NCBI GenBank assembly: GCA_002337215.1
Contig: DDFO01000035.1
Location: 2,898-16,668, forward strand
Source: Phycisphaerales bacterium UBA1926
GTDB lineage: Bacteria > Planctomycetota > Phycisphaerae > Phycisphaerales > UBA1924
Length of the DNA stretch: 13,771 nt
Reading direction: 5' to 3'
This document shows positions 6,009 to 13,771 of this stretch, in pieces. The notes beneath the pieces are model-generated. The model was not told where the DNA came from. It ran no database searches and saw nothing but the letters and a program-made list of their open reading frames with translations. The translations under genes and the position numbers were made by a program. Each line of letters opens with the position of its first letter. Within the stretch, counting starts at the first letter, position 1.

Positions 6009-7484
6009 ATGCTGAAACGACGCCACCAACTCTTTGTCGCGCTCTTCGCCGCCGCGGACGGCTTCATGATCGCCGCCGCCTCGCTGCTCGCATGGGTCTT
6101 CCGGCTCCAGTTGCGCGGCGACCCCGTTCCCGAAGCGTGGGAGTCGTACATCAAAGACCCCCTCCTGCTTTTTACTGTGCCCCTCGCACTTGCGGTGATG
6201 CAGGCCCTCCGTCTCTACGCCCCCCAACGCGACCGCTCGCTCATCCTTGAGCAGATCCAGATCCTCAAAGCCTCCGCCATCGCGACCACCTGCACCGTGC
6301 TCTTCCTCTGGATCGTCGGCAACGATCTCATCCAGGCCACCAACGCCGCACCCATCAATGCACCGGGCACGTCAACCGGTGCATCGACCCTCGCCAGCAT
6401 CGGCCCCGCCCGCCTCCAACTCGGTGCCTTCGCCCTCGCGATGCCCCTCCTCGTCGGCCTCCAGCGCCTCGCCATCCGCCTCGCGCTCCGCCAGTTCCGC
6501 CGCAAGGGGCTCAACCGCAGGCACGTCGCGATCATCGGCACAGGCAGACTCGCCCAGCGCGTCGCCCGCACCCTCGAGCGCAACTCCTGGACGGGGCTGA
6601 AGGTCAGCTACTTCATCAGCCACCACGAGCAAACCAACCGGGCACAGTGCCTCGACCGCCCCGTCGTGGGCGGGCTCGCCGATCTGAAAAGTCTTCTCAC
6701 GCGTCACCCTGTCGACGCGGTCTACCTCGCGCTCCCGGGTGCTCAGGCCGGTGCCGTCCCCGAACTGCTCCGCGACCTCGAACGCTTCACCGTCAACGTC
6801 CGCTACGTTCCCGACGTCAACCCCCGCTACATGCCCCAGCAGATGCACATCAACCAGCTCGAGGGCGTGCCCATCCTCTCCTACCGCGAGAACCCGACAC
6901 TCGGCCTGGGCGGCATCACCAAGCGCACGATCGACATCGCCGGCGCGATCACGGGTCTCATCCTGCTCTCCCCGCTCCTGATCGCCATCGCGTTCGCCGT
7001 CAAGTTCACCAGCCCGGGACGCGTCCTTTTCAAGCAGAGCCGCGTCAGCATCGGCAGCGACGAATTCAAAATCTACAAGTTCCGCACCATGCGCTCAGAC
7101 ATCACCGAAGACGAGCCACACTGGACCCAACGCGACGACCCACGCGTCACCAGGCTCGGGCAGTTCCTCAGAAGAACCAGTCTCGACGAGCTCCCGCAGC
7201 TCTTCAATGTCCTCCGAGGCGAGATGTCACTCGTCGGCCCACGCCCCGAACGGCCAGAACTCATAAAAAAATTCAGAGACAAAGAGCGCGGCTACGTCCT
7301 CCGCCAACACGTCAAGGCCGGAATGACTGGATGGGCACAAATCCACGGCCTTCGGGGCGACACAGGGCTCCGCAGAAGACTCCGCTACGACCTCTTCTAC
7401 ATCCGCAACTGGTCCCTCGGCCTCGATATTCGCATTCTGTTCGCAACAATAATTCGAGGATTTGTGCATCGGAACGCCCACTAG
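6009..7484 (+). CDS. Polyprenyl-phosphate sugar-phosphate transferase (exopolysaccharide initiation, WcaJ/CpsE-like)
   Basis: The 491-residue membrane enzyme transfers a sugar-1-phosphate from a UDP-sugar to undecaprenyl phosphate, the first step of exopolysaccharide or capsule assembly. The N-terminal half has about four membrane segments (8-30, 51-68, 88-104, 137-155) and a Rossmann-like CoA-binding-type domain with VAIIGTGRLAQRVA (173-186). The reentrant or transmembrane helix at 305-332 opens the catalytic domain: KRTIDIAGAITGL (305-317), SPGRVLFKQSRV (335-346), FKIYKFRTM (353-361), the catalytic Asp-Glu pair in SLDELPQL (391-398), EMSLVGPRPERP (405-416) and the closing KAGMTGWAQIHGLRGDT (436-452). 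Length matches full WcaJ-type enzymes. The ATG at 6009 has no clear Shine-Dalgarno; translation may couple to the J-protein 20 bases upstream. Sugar specificity cannot be read from sequence. No glycosyltransferases or Wzx/Wzy follow, so the rest of the pathway lies elsewhere. No terminator is evident before 7621. Confidence 0.93.
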   Translation: MLKRRHQLFVALFAAADGFMIAAASLLAWVFRLQLRGDPVPEAWESYIKDPLLLFTVPLALAVMQALRLYAPQRDRSLILEQIQILKASAIATTCTVLFLWIVGNDLIQATNAAPINAPGTSTGASTLASIGPARLQLGAFALAMPLLVGLQRLAIRLALRQFRRKGLNRRHVAIIGTGRLAQRVARTLERNSWTGLKVSYFISHHEQTNRAQCLDRPVVGGLADLKSLLTRHPVDAVYLALPGAQAGAVPELLRDLERFTVNVRYVPDVNPRYMPQQMHINQLEGVPILSYRENPTLGLGGITKRTIDIAGAITGLILLSPLLIAIAFAVKFTSPGRVLFKQSRVSIGSDEFKIYKFRTMRSDITEDEPHWTQRDDPRVTRLGQFLRRTSLDELPQLFNVLRGEMSLVGPRPERPELIKKFRDKERGYVLRQHVKAGMTGWAQIHGLRGDTGLRRRLRYDLFYIRNWSLGLDIRILFATIIRGFVHRNAH

Positions 7485-7620
7485 TGTGCGTATAGCATGT
7501 GTCCCGTTCCTGAGCGATCTGTGCCATCCCAAGCCCAGGCGGGATGCATGATCGACCGGACGTTTGGCCCCACAGCCCGCCGGCATGGACGGAAACAAGG
7601 CAAAAGTGCGAGAGTCAATC

Positions 7621-7649
7621 TTGAAAGTTTCGTTTGGATTTGGTAATCT
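7621..7649 (+). promoter_or_regulatory. Sigma70-like promoter of the first tandem prepilin-like gene
   Basis: TTGAAA (7621-7626), a 17-base spacer, then TAATCT (7644-7649): a near-consensus promoter. Start near 7656 gives a leader of roughly 67 bases. The rest of 7485-7722 holds a 6-bp inverted repeat CATCCC/GGGATG (about 7523-7544) without a U tract and nothing else I can name. Confidence 0.7.
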
Positions 7650-7722
7650 GCCCCGGCTCTTGGGGATGGAAATAGGCGGGACCGCCGCGACGGACCGCGA
7701 ACAACGAGTGAAAGGGGAATCC

Positions 7723-8886
7723 GTGAACAAGCGGAACGCATTCACACTGATCGAACTCTTGGTGGTTATCGCCATCATCGCCCTGCTGATCGGCATCCTG
7801 TTGCCGGCCCTCGGCAAGGCCCGCCAGTCGGCACGCATCATGGCCTCGCAGTCCAACCTGCGTCAGCTGGCCATCGGTAACGCCAACTTCGCCGCCAACA
7901 ACAAGGACCAGATCGCAACTTTCGACTGGACCGCTGCACCCAGCTCGGGCGGCTTCGGTGCCGGACCGGGACGAGAGTACGACATCGGCTGCAGTACGCT
8001 GCGAGAGCCCCAGGACAACCTTGAGGCCGCCCAGTACCAGCTCGCCGCCATCCTCCGCAAGGCGACCGGCCGCTGCGGCAACATCCCCGCGGCTGACAAG
8101 ATCACGCCCAACCTGGAGCGACTGCCCCACCGCCGCTACAACCACGTCTTCATGATCGACCAGATGACCGGCAACGCGCCCGAGCCCGTCGCGGTCAGTC
8201 CCCTGGACGTCAACCACCAGGACTTCCAGGAGTACACCTCCTCCGCGGACTATTCGCTCCTCCCGGGTGGCGACTCAGCCACCGCGTCGAGCGGCGCATG
8301 GCAGGACGAGAAGACCATCAAGCTCTGGGCCTACGCATCGTCCTACCAGACCACCGCCTACGCCTGGTCGCCCTCCCGCCCATCCGGCGGCACGCTGGCC
8401 ATCCAGCCCGCCGCGGGTGGCACGCTGATGCAGATCAACAACGCCAACGCGCTCGGCCCGCGCTCGATGAACGAAGTCTCGTTCACCAGCTCCAAGGCCC
8501 TCTACTTCGAAGAGTTCGACTACACCGCCGGCTCCGGCCAGGGCGCGTACTACTACGCCGACCCCGCCGCCCGGATCAACGTGCAGTTCTTCGATTCGTC
8601 CGTCCGCCGCATCTCGACCGGCACGCCGACGCTCAACCAGCAGCTCAACGGTGGTCAGGGTGGCTACTCGGGCCAGGAAGCCAACCCCGGCTGGAACCCC
8701 GAGAACTACGAGCAGACCGGCGAGACCGCGAGCCTCGAGTACGACTCCATCGACTCCCGTTACTTCCCCGACTATTCGGGTGACGAGGGTGTCGCCCAGG
8801 CCTTCCCCGGCTTCTACCGCTGGACCCGCGGCGGCCTCTTCGGCATCGACGTCGGTGGCAACGAGATCGACACGCGGAACTGGTAA
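7723..8886 (+). CDS. Prepilin-type N-terminal domain protein, tandem paralog A
   Basis: The 387-residue protein starts at GTG 7723, chosen because AAAGGGG (7711-7717) lies 5 bases upstream and because it gives a short leader. GTG 7708 is an in-frame alternative. The leader (V/M)NKRNA is followed by FTLIELLVV, with predicted processing between A6 and F7 and E11 at mature position 5; Ala replaces the usual Gly at -1. The helix ends at about residue 28, then [11 protein letters not shown]. The body is shared along its full length with the next gene: a Cys pair (C90, C118), DNLEAAQ (98-104), LRKATGRC (111-118), LPHRRY (134-139), SPLDVNH (159-165), YFEEFDY (261-267), [13 protein letters not shown] (285-297), QEANPGWN (318-325) and [18 protein letters not shown] (367-384). 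FFDSSVRRI resembles the end of the DUF1559 H-X9-DG motif, with DS for DG. Likely an envelope-anchored pseudopilin-like protein; function unknown. Confidence 0.88.
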   Translation: MNKRNAFTLIELLVVIAIIALLIGILLPALGKARQSARIMASQSNLRQLAIGNANFAANNKDQIATFDWTAAPSSGGFGAGPGREYDIGCSTLREPQDNLEAAQYQLAAILRKATGRCGNIPAADKITPNLERLPHRRYNHVFMIDQMTGNAPEPVAVSPLDVNHQDFQEYTSSADYSLLPGGDSATASSGAWQDEKTIKLWAYASSYQTTAYAWSPSRPSGGTLAIQPAAGGTLMQINNANALGPRSMNEVSFTSSKALYFEEFDYTAGSGQGAYYYADPAARINVQFFDSSVRRISTGTPTLNQQLNGGQGGYSGQEANPGWNPENYEQTGETASLEYDSIDSRYFPDYSGDEGVAQAFPGFYRWTRGGLFGIDVGGNEIDTRNW

Positions 8887-8925
8887 ACCAGCCGCCTGTT
8901 CAAGGCTCGATCAATGTGAATCCGT

Positions 8926-8958
8926 AAACGGCCGGGCGAAAGCCCGGTCGTTTTTTTT
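8926..8958 (+). terminator. Intrinsic terminator of paralog A
   Basis: AACGGCCGGGC pairs with GCCCGGTCGTT around a GAAA loop (8938-8941); one G-U pair is included. The stem runs into T8 (8951-8958). It lies 40 bases after the stop codon and closes the transcription unit. Confidence 0.92.
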
Positions 8959-9007
8959 AATCCACCGACGCCGACACCCGACCCTCAAAGAACAACCGTC
9001 AGACCGC

Positions 9008-9036
9008 TTGGCGAAACGACACCCATCCGGTATCCT
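9008..9036 (+). promoter_or_regulatory. Sigma70-like promoter of the second tandem prepilin-like gene
   Basis: TTGGCG (9008-9013), a 17-base spacer, then TATCCT (9031-9036). Start near 9043 gives a leader of about 143 bases. TCCTCC (9043-9048) can pair with GGAGGA (9063-9068) at the very 5' end. The architecture mirrors the promoter of the preceding paralog although the sequences differ. Confidence 0.6.
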
Positions 9037-9185
9037 GCAGAGTCCTCCTGGAAGGGTCTCGCGGAGGATCGGCCGGATCTCATACCCAGCCGACTCGTGG
9101 CACATCACGACGAGCGGAATCGCAAGGGCCACAAGTGCCGGACGTGATGGCACGAACACGCTCAATCAACAAAGGGGAACCGGCC

Positions 9186-10373
9186 ATGGACGACCGTTCA
9201 CACGCCGCGCGCAGCGCGCACAACAACGCATTCACGCTCATCGAACTCCTCGTGGTCATCGCGATCATCGCGCTGCTCATCGGCATCCTCCTCCCGGCCC
9301 TCGGCAAAGCCCGCGACTCGGCCCGCCTCATGGTCAGCCAGTCCAACCTCAAGCAACTCGGAATCGCCAACGCAACCAACGCCGCCGAGAAGGACGGCCA
9401 GATGGGCGGGTACGACTGGCAGGCAGTCCGCAACGGAACCCAAGCCAACGGCTTCCCCGCCTACACCGAGTACGACCTCGGATGCGGTGAAACCTTCACC
9501 CCGGGCGACAACCTCGAAGCCGCCCAGGCCCAGCAGGCCGCCATCCTCCGCAAAGCAACGGGTCGCTGCGAGGGCCCCACCGCCATCCGCATGCACGACG
9601 GCCGCCTGCCCCACCGCCGCTACCTCCACATCCCGCTCATCGAACTGCTGACCGGTCAGCAACCCGAGCCCATCGCCGTCAGCCCGCTCGACGTCAATCA
9701 CCTCGATTTCCAGGAAAGCCCACTCGATCTTGACTCGCTCCCGGGCTCCGGTCTCGGAGGCGATGTCCCCGGCGGATGGAGCCATCCCCAGGCAATCAAC
9801 CGCTGGCCCTTCGCCTCCAGCTACCAGAGCTCGGTCTACGCGTGGACCTACGAGCGCCCGAACAGCCAGGGCGAGCTCGCCATCTACCCCGCCGATGACG
9901 GCACGCTCGTCTACGTCCCAGATCCCAACGGCTTCACCCCACGCAACATGGACGAGGTGAGCTTCCCCAGCAGCAAGTCCTATTTCTTCGAGGAGTTCGA
10001 CTACTCCAAGGGCAGCGGCACCGCCGGGCTCTATTACGCCGACCCCGAAGCGAGGATCAACGTCAACTTCTTCGACTCCTCCGTCCGCCGAATCAACACC
10101 GGCACCCCAACCCAGCGCAACGCCACAGGCGGTGCGCCCGGCGCGTGGCAAGGCCAGGAAGCCAACCCCGGCTGGAACGCGGGAGACCCGGGCAACAACG
10201 CGGTCCTCCCCGAGCTGCTCTACAAGTCCATCGACCAGCGCTACTTCCAGGACTACGACGTCCCCGCGAACGCGGGCGTCAGCTTCCCCGGCTTCTACAA
10301 ATGGACCCGGGGCGGCCTCAAGGGCCTCGACGTCGGCGGCGCCGAAATCGACACCTCGACCTGGTTCGAATAA
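9186..10373 (+). CDS. Prepilin-type N-terminal domain protein, tandem paralog B
   Basis: The 395-residue paralog of the preceding gene starts at ATG 9186, 8 bases after AAAGGGG (9171-9177); upstream in-frame codons lack such a site. The leader is 15 residues, [15 protein letters not shown], then FTLIELLVV, so processing would fall between A15 and F16 with E20 at mature position 5. Again Ala, not Gly, precedes the cut. The Cys pair C100/C128 has the same 28-residue spacing as paralog A (C90/C118). Shared blocks include DNLEAAQ (108-114), LRKATGRC (121-128), LPHRRY (141-146), SPLDVNH (166-172), FFEEFDY (267-273), [13 protein letters not shown] (291-303), QEANPGWN (324-331) and [18 protein letters not shown] (373-390). 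Insertions and deletions lie mainly between blocks. It probably arose by tandem duplication with later divergence. Function unknown; export to the envelope inferred. Confidence 0.88.
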   Translation: MDDRSHAARSAHNNAFTLIELLVVIAIIALLIGILLPALGKARDSARLMVSQSNLKQLGIANATNAAEKDGQMGGYDWQAVRNGTQANGFPAYTEYDLGCGETFTPGDNLEAAQAQQAAILRKATGRCEGPTAIRMHDGRLPHRRYLHIPLIELLTGQQPEPIAVSPLDVNHLDFQESPLDLDSLPGSGLGGDVPGGWSHPQAINRWPFASSYQSSVYAWTYERPNSQGELAIYPADDGTLVYVPDPNGFTPRNMDEVSFPSSKSYFFEEFDYSKGSGTAGLYYADPEARINVNFFDSSVRRINTGTPTQRNATGGAPGAWQGQEANPGWNAGDPGNNAVLPELLYKSIDQRYFQDYDVPANAGVSFPGFYKWTRGGLKGLDVGGAEIDTSTWFE

Positions 10374-10445
10374 TCCCCCCACCTCGCACGCCGATCCGAG
10401 AGATCGTTCCCGCCTTCTCGGACGCCGGTTCCATTGATTCCACCC

Positions 10446-10481
10446 CAGAACCGGGCTCAGAAGCCCGGTTCTGTCCTTTTT
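10446..10481 (+). terminator. Intrinsic terminator of paralog B
   Basis: CAGAACCGGGC (10446-10456) and GCCCGGTTCTG (10463-10473) form a perfect 11-bp stem with a 6-base loop, followed by TCCTTTTT. It lies 72 bases after the stop codon. Confidence 0.9.
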
Positions 10482-10585
10482 GTGGCAACATCTGCCCCCG
10501 AATCCGTTCTTCTTCGTGAGGAGCGACAAACCGGTGCCGCTTCTCCCAATCAGCAGGGGCACGGGAATCGCAGGGAGAGCCACGG

Positions 10586-10837
10586 ATGGAATTCAGCACC
10601 AAAGACCACTGCACCATCGCCGACGCACTCGACGACCTCGCGAGAGGTGACTGGAGAGCGTTCGAGAACAAGCTCTGGATCGGGTTCGGCGACCGCTGGC
10701 AGCACGTACGCACCATGCTCGCACAGCACCAGCACATCCAGCTTCGCGGCAAGTGGAAAGACGAGCCCTCCCTCACCGAGAAGGGGCAGGTCCTGCTCCG
10801 CAGGCTCCAGTCGCGCCCCCAATCCGCCGCGAGCTGA
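10586..10837 (+). CDS. Small uncharacterised protein (83 residues)
   Basis: I do not recognise a family. AGGGAG (10572-10577) lies 8 bases before the ATG, supporting translation. The product is charged, has no signal peptide or membrane segment and should be cytosolic. It has a central aromatic/basic stretch (WRAFENKLWIGFGDRWQ, 23-39), a His/Gln patch (AQHQHIQLRGKW, 46-57) and a C-terminal LTEKGQVLLRRLQ (63-75) that resembles the recognition-helix end of small winged-helix proteins; that resemblance is weak. It follows the terminator of paralog B, so it needs its own promoter, which I cannot place. It is convergent with the transaldolase gene 67 bases away, with no terminator in between. Confidence 0.6.
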   Translation: MEFSTKDHCTIADALDDLARGDWRAFENKLWIGFGDRWQHVRTMLAQHQHIQLRGKWKDEPSLTEKGQVLLRRLQSRPQSAAS

Positions 10838-10904
10838 GGCGCTCTCCGCCGCGAGCCAACGCCCCGCCACCAGGCAGGTCGGTGTGCCTCACCGCCGAGA
10901 TCGC

Positions 10905-11549
10905 TCAGGCAAACGCCTTGTTGTAGTCCGCAAGGAACTTCTCGAGCCCGATATCCGTCAGCGGGTGCTTCATCAGCCCCTTGATGACACTCATCGGCAC
11001 CGTCGCAACATCAGCCCCCACGAGCGCACAATCGAGCATGTGCTTGGAGTGCCGGATCGATGCCGCGAGGATCTTCGTCGGCATCCCGTAGTTGTCGTAG
11101 ATCTGCCGGATCTGCTGGATGAGATCCATCCCGTCCAGCCCGATGTCATCGACGCGCCCGATGAACGGGCTGACCAGATACGCCCCCGCCTTCGCGACCA
11201 TCAGCGCCTGCAAAGGCTGGAAGCAGAGCGTCATGTTCGTGCGGATGCCCTCGTCGCTCAGCGCCTTGCACGCGCGCACGCCGTCGACCGTGCTCGGTAG
11301 TTTCACGACAATGTTCTCCGCGATCCCCGCACGCATCTTCCCCTCGCGGATCATCTCATCGCTCGTCGTCGCGATCACCTCGGCCGACACCGGGCCCGAA
11401 ACAACCTTGCAGATCTCCGCCAGCCGGTCGCCGTAATCGACGCCCTCCTTCGCGATCAGCGAAGGGTTTGTCGTCACCCCATCGAGCACGCCCATGTCGT
11501 GCGCTTCCTTGATCTCGTCGAGGTTCGCGGTGTCGATGTAGAGCTCCAT
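10905..11549 (-). CDS. tal: Transaldolase, small TalC/Fsa subfamily
   Basis: The 214-residue TIM-barrel aldolase makes a Schiff base and moves a dihydroxyacetone unit between sugar phosphates in the non-oxidative pentose phosphate pathway. The Schiff-base lysine is K83 in ENIVVKLPS. Other family marks: [10 protein letters not shown] with D6, [13 protein letters not shown] (24-36), KILAASIRH and [32 protein letters not shown] near the end. Position 57 is Glu (SAEVIAT) and position 129 is Phe ([10 protein letters not shown]); characterised fructose-6-phosphate aldolase has Gln59 and Tyr131 at these sites, so transaldolase activity is favoured. The start is the ATG at 11549-11547, preceded by AGGAG 6 bases upstream on the minus strand; it matches the family N terminus exactly. 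It is divergent from the RND efflux operon. Confidence 0.94.
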   Translation of the reverse strand: MELYIDTANLDEIKEAHDMGVLDGVTTNPSLIAKEGVDYGDRLAEICKVVSGPVSAEVIATTSDEMIREGKMRAGIAENIVVKLPSTVDGVRACKALSDEGIRTNMTLCFQPLQALMVAKAGAYLVSPFIGRVDDIGLDGMDLIQQIRQIYDNYGMPTKILAASIRHSKHMLDCALVGADVATVPMSVIKGLMKHPLTDIGLEKFLADYNKAFA

Positions 11550-11615
11550 GCCGTTCTCCTGATGCGGGTCTGATGTGGGCCTGTTGCGAGAAGCCGCGGC
11601 CGCGAAGGTCGCCGA

Positions 11616-11632
11616 AGTGTAGATCACCGCGC
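11616..11632 (-). promoter_or_regulatory. Possible transaldolase promoter region
   Basis: On the minus strand GCGCGGTGAT (11632-11623) is followed by TACACT (11621-11616), a fair -10, about 66 bases before the start codon. The same 10-mer overlaps the -10 of yggS. No -35 is evident. Confidence 0.3.
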
Positions 11633-11702
11633 GAACCACGGCGGCTCCGCGCGCACGAATCCGCTACGCTCCCCACGCTCGAAACGCTCCGGGGAGACGC
11701 AC

Positions 11703-12935
11703 ATGCCCAGACCACGCCGAGTCGACCGACGCGCGATCATCGCCGCGACATCACTGCTGACCGGGGTTCTCGCCTCGTGCGAGCAACCCGTGCCGGCCGC
11801 CCCACCCCCACCGGTGGTGGAGGTCGCGACACCGGAACTCCGCCCCGTGACCGAGTATTTCCAGTACACCGGCACGCTGGAACCGATCGCGAGCGTCGAG
11901 ATCCGGGCCCGCATCCAGGGCTATCTCACCGACGTCGCCTTCAGCGAGAGCACCAGCGTCGAAGCAGGCGACGTGCTGTTCACGATCGAGAAGGAACCCT
12001 ACGAGGTCGTCGTCGGACAAGCGAAGGCCGCACTGGAGCGAGCGAAGGCCGCCCAATCCCTCGCGGAAGCACGCCTCGAACGAACGAAGACCGCCGTCCG
12101 CGCAAACGCCGCGAGCGAACTCGAACTCCTCGAGGCCGAGGCGGAACTCGAGCAGGCGAAGGCCGACGTCTACGCCGCCGATGAATCGCTCAAGGCGGCC
12201 GAGCTCGACCTCTCGTACACCGACGTCCGTGCCCCGATCTCTGGGCGCGTCGACCGCAACTACGTCGACGCCGGGAACCTCGTCGGGAGGCAGGAGCCGA
12301 CCCTCCTGGCGAAAGTCGTCACCCTCGACCCGATCCGCGTCAGCTTCGACGTCAGCGAGACGATCGCACTCCGCTATCTCTCGAGCGGCAAGAACGGCTC
12401 ACTCGACGAGGTCCCCAACCGACCGCCACCGCCACCCATCGAGGTCGGTCTCGCCGACGAAGACGGCTACCCCCACCTGGGACAGATGGACTTCGTCGAC
12501 ACCGGCATCGACGAGAGCACCGGCACGCTCCGCGTCCGCGCCGTGCTCCCCAACCCGACAGGCAAGCTCTACCCGGGCCTCTTCGCACGTATCCGCGTGC
12601 CCTGGGAGACGCGCGAGGACACAACCGTCATCCACGAAGAAGCGGTCGGGACGGGGCTCGATGGCAAGTTCGTCCTGATCGTTGACGACGCCGGCTCGGT
12701 CTCTCGCCGGAAGATCGAACTCGGCGAGCGTCTGGTCGACGGGCAGGTCGCCGTCTCCGCCGGGCTCACCGCTGAGGACACCTACATCGTCCGAGGGATC
12801 CAGAAGGCACGCCCCGGCGCGAGCGTGCAGACACGCCCGTTCGGATCGCCCGCGTCGCCCGCCCCGGTTCCGGACCCGACCCCGGAAGACGGCACCGCCG
12901 AACCGACCGATCCCACCCAGAGCGGCGAGGGCTGA
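11703..12935 (+). CDS. RND efflux periplasmic adaptor lipoprotein (AcrA/MexA family)
   Basis: The 410-residue adaptor links an RND inner-membrane pump to an outer-membrane channel. The N terminus is basic then hydrophobic and ends in the lipobox LASC, so C26 should be lipidated. A Pro-rich linker follows (30-38). The lipoyl domain is split as usual: VEIRARIQGYLTDVAF (65-80) to VEAGDVLFTIE (86-96), and DLSYTDVRAPISGRVDRNYVDAGNLV (169-194). Between them lies an alpha-helical hairpin (about 103-168) rich in Ala, Glu and Lys, long enough for a tripartite pump. A beta-barrel domain with TLDPIRVSFDVSE (207-219) and a membrane-proximal domain follow. The Pro/Glu/Thr-rich tail (about 380-410) is longer than in AcrA. 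GGGGAG lies 6 bases before the ATG. The pump gene starts 3 bases after the stop. Confidence 0.94.
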   Translation: MPRPRRVDRRAIIAATSLLTGVLASCEQPVPAAPPPPVVEVATPELRPVTEYFQYTGTLEPIASVEIRARIQGYLTDVAFSESTSVEAGDVLFTIEKEPYEVVVGQAKAALERAKAAQSLAEARLERTKTAVRANAASELELLEAEAELEQAKADVYAADESLKAAELDLSYTDVRAPISGRVDRNYVDAGNLVGRQEPTLLAKVVTLDPIRVSFDVSETIALRYLSSGKNGSLDEVPNRPPPPPIEVGLADEDGYPHLGQMDFVDTGIDESTGTLRVRAVLPNPTGKLYPGLFARIRVPWETREDTTVIHEEAVGTGLDGKFVLIVDDAGSVSRRKIELGERLVDGQVAVSAGLTAEDTYIVRGIQKARPGASVQTRPFGSPASPAPVPDPTPEDGTAEPTDPTQSGEG

Positions 12936-12938
12936 TCC

Positions 12939-13771
12939 ATGTTCTCCCGATTCTTCATCGATCGCCCCATCTTCGCGGGCGTCGTCGCGATCGTCATGGT
13001 GCTCCTGGGCGTGCTCTCGGTGACGCAACTCGCCGTCGAGCAGTATCCCGCCGTTGCCCCGCCCACCGTTCAGGTCCGCGCCGTCTACCCGGGGGCGAAC
13101 GCGGCCGTCGTCGCCGAGACCGTCGGCCAGCCGCTCGAGCAGGAGGTCAACGGCGTCGAGGGCATGATCTACATGTCATCGACATCCTCCGACGACGGGT
13201 CGTACGTCCTGACCATCACCTTCGAACTCGGGACCGACCTCGAGCTCGCGACAGTGCGCGTCCAGAACCGCCTTGGTGTCGCCGAGCCCCGCCTCCCCGA
13301 GGCGGTGCGTTCTCAGGGCATCTCGACCACCAAGCAGTCACCCAGCATGCTCATGGTCATCGCCCCCCACTCCCCGGACGGGCGCTACGACCAGCTCTAC
13401 CTCTCCAACTACGCACGCATCTCCATGGTCGACCGCATCGCGCGCGTCCCGGGCGTCGGCTCGACCACCATCTTCGGCGCCAAGGACTACTCGATGCGGG
13501 TCTGGCTCGACCCGACCAAGCTCGCCGCGCGAGACCTCACAACCGGAGAAGTCATCGCCGCCCTGCGGACGCAGAACACACAGGTCGCCGCCGGCAAGAT
13601 CGGCCAGGAACCGACCACCGACAAGGCGGGCTTCCAGCTCACCCTCAGCACCAAGGGCCGACTCCGCACACCCGAGGAGTTCGAGGAGATCATCCTCAAG
13701 GTCAGCGACGACCAACGCACCGTCCGCCTCCGCGACGTCGCAAGGCTCGAGCTGGGCAGCCAGTCCTACGA
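12939..13771 (+). CDS. RND efflux pump inner-membrane subunit (AcrB/MexB family), 5' part
   Basis: The reading frame is open to the window edge, giving 277 codons of a protein usually about 1030-1070 residues long. Hallmarks of the hydrophobe/amphiphile RND family: MFSRFFIDRPIFAGVVAIVM opening with transmembrane helix 1 (about 10-29), LAVEQYPAVAPPTVQVRAVYPGANA (31-55), VGQPLEQEVNGVEGMIYMSS (62-81), TITFELGTDLELATVRVQNRL (92-112) and the first porter domain with RVPGVGSTTIFGAKDYSMRVWLDP. The proton-relay aspartates in TM4 lie beyond the window. The ATG at 12939 starts 3 bases after the adaptor stop, with CGAGGG upstream, so the two are translationally linked. Drug or metabolite substrates cannot be read from this part. 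No outer-membrane channel gene is visible. Confidence 0.95.
   Translation, partial: MFSRFFIDRPIFAGVVAIVMVLLGVLSVTQLAVEQYPAVAPPTVQVRAVYPGANAAVVAETVGQPLEQEVNGVEGMIYMSSTSSDDGSYVLTITFELGTDLELATVRVQNRLGVAEPRLPEAVRSQGISTTKQSPSMLMVIAPHSPDGRYDQLYLSNYARISMVDRIARVPGVGSTTIFGAKDYSMRVWLDPTKLAARDLTTGEVIAALRTQNTQVAAGKIGQEPTTDKAGFQLTLSTKGRLRTPEEFEEIILKVSDDQRTVRLRDVARLELGSQSY

Noticed and set aside
7523..7544. Inverted repeat CATCCC/GGGATG as a terminator for the sugar-phosphate transferase gene
   Set aside because: The stem is only 6 bp with a 10-base loop and no T tract follows.
9198..10583. A 461-codon minus-strand open frame opposite paralog B
   Set aside because: It is an antisense shadow produced by high GC at third positions; composition is low-complexity and no motif is recognisable.
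10838..10904. A terminator between the small orphan gene and the convergent transaldolase gene
   Set aside because: Only very short GC inverted repeats are present and there is no T run on either strand.

Overview
The window is GC-rich and densely coded. It looks like chromosomal DNA of a planctomycete, most likely a member of the Phycisphaerae. The main clue is three large single-gene proteins that begin with the planctomycete-style prepilin segment ([32 protein letters not shown]) and carry long variable bodies, with no secretion machinery nearby. Taxonomy is inferred from protein style only. I see no tRNA, rRNA, CRISPR array, insertion sequence or phage gene.

Layout. 1-58 is the 3' tail of an unidentified plus-strand gene. 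182-958 (minus) is a YggS/PLPBP pyridoxal-phosphate homeostasis protein that looks leaderless. 1158-1643 (plus) is an AhpE-like peroxiredoxin. A bidirectional terminator (1698-1733) separates it from a convergent prepilin-like gene (1763-2797, minus). That gene has a long leader (about 2798-3056) folded into a chain of hairpins, with a sigma70-like promoter sitting between two dyads. 3165-3629 is a RidA-family protein. 3824-4933 is an exported protein that joins a CpeT/CpcT-like domain to an FKBP peptidyl-prolyl isomerase and ends at a strong terminator (4991-5018). 5053-5988 is a DnaJ/CbpA-type co-chaperone, apparently co-transcribed with a polyprenyl-phosphate sugar-phosphate transferase (6009-7484) that starts exopolysaccharide synthesis.

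7723-8886 and 9186-10373 are tandem paralogous prepilin-like genes. Each is a self-contained unit with its own -35/-10 promoter, AAAGGGG ribosome binding site and intrinsic terminator. 10586-10837 is a small uncharacterised gene. 10905-11549 (minus) is a transaldolase of the small TalC/Fsa subfamily. 11703-12935 and 12939 to the window end form an RND efflux operon (lipoprotein adaptor plus inner-membrane pump, the latter cut by the window).

How the genes relate. Most are housekeeping or stress genes (PLP homeostasis, peroxide removal, RidA, J-protein, transaldolase) mixed with envelope functions (pseudopilins, exported FKBP, polysaccharide initiation, RND pump). I see no single large gene cluster dedicated to one pathway. 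The least ordinary items are the CpeT-like/FKBP fusion, the structured leader of the first prepilin gene, and the independently transcribed pair of pseudopilin paralogs with Ala rather than Gly before the predicted processing site.
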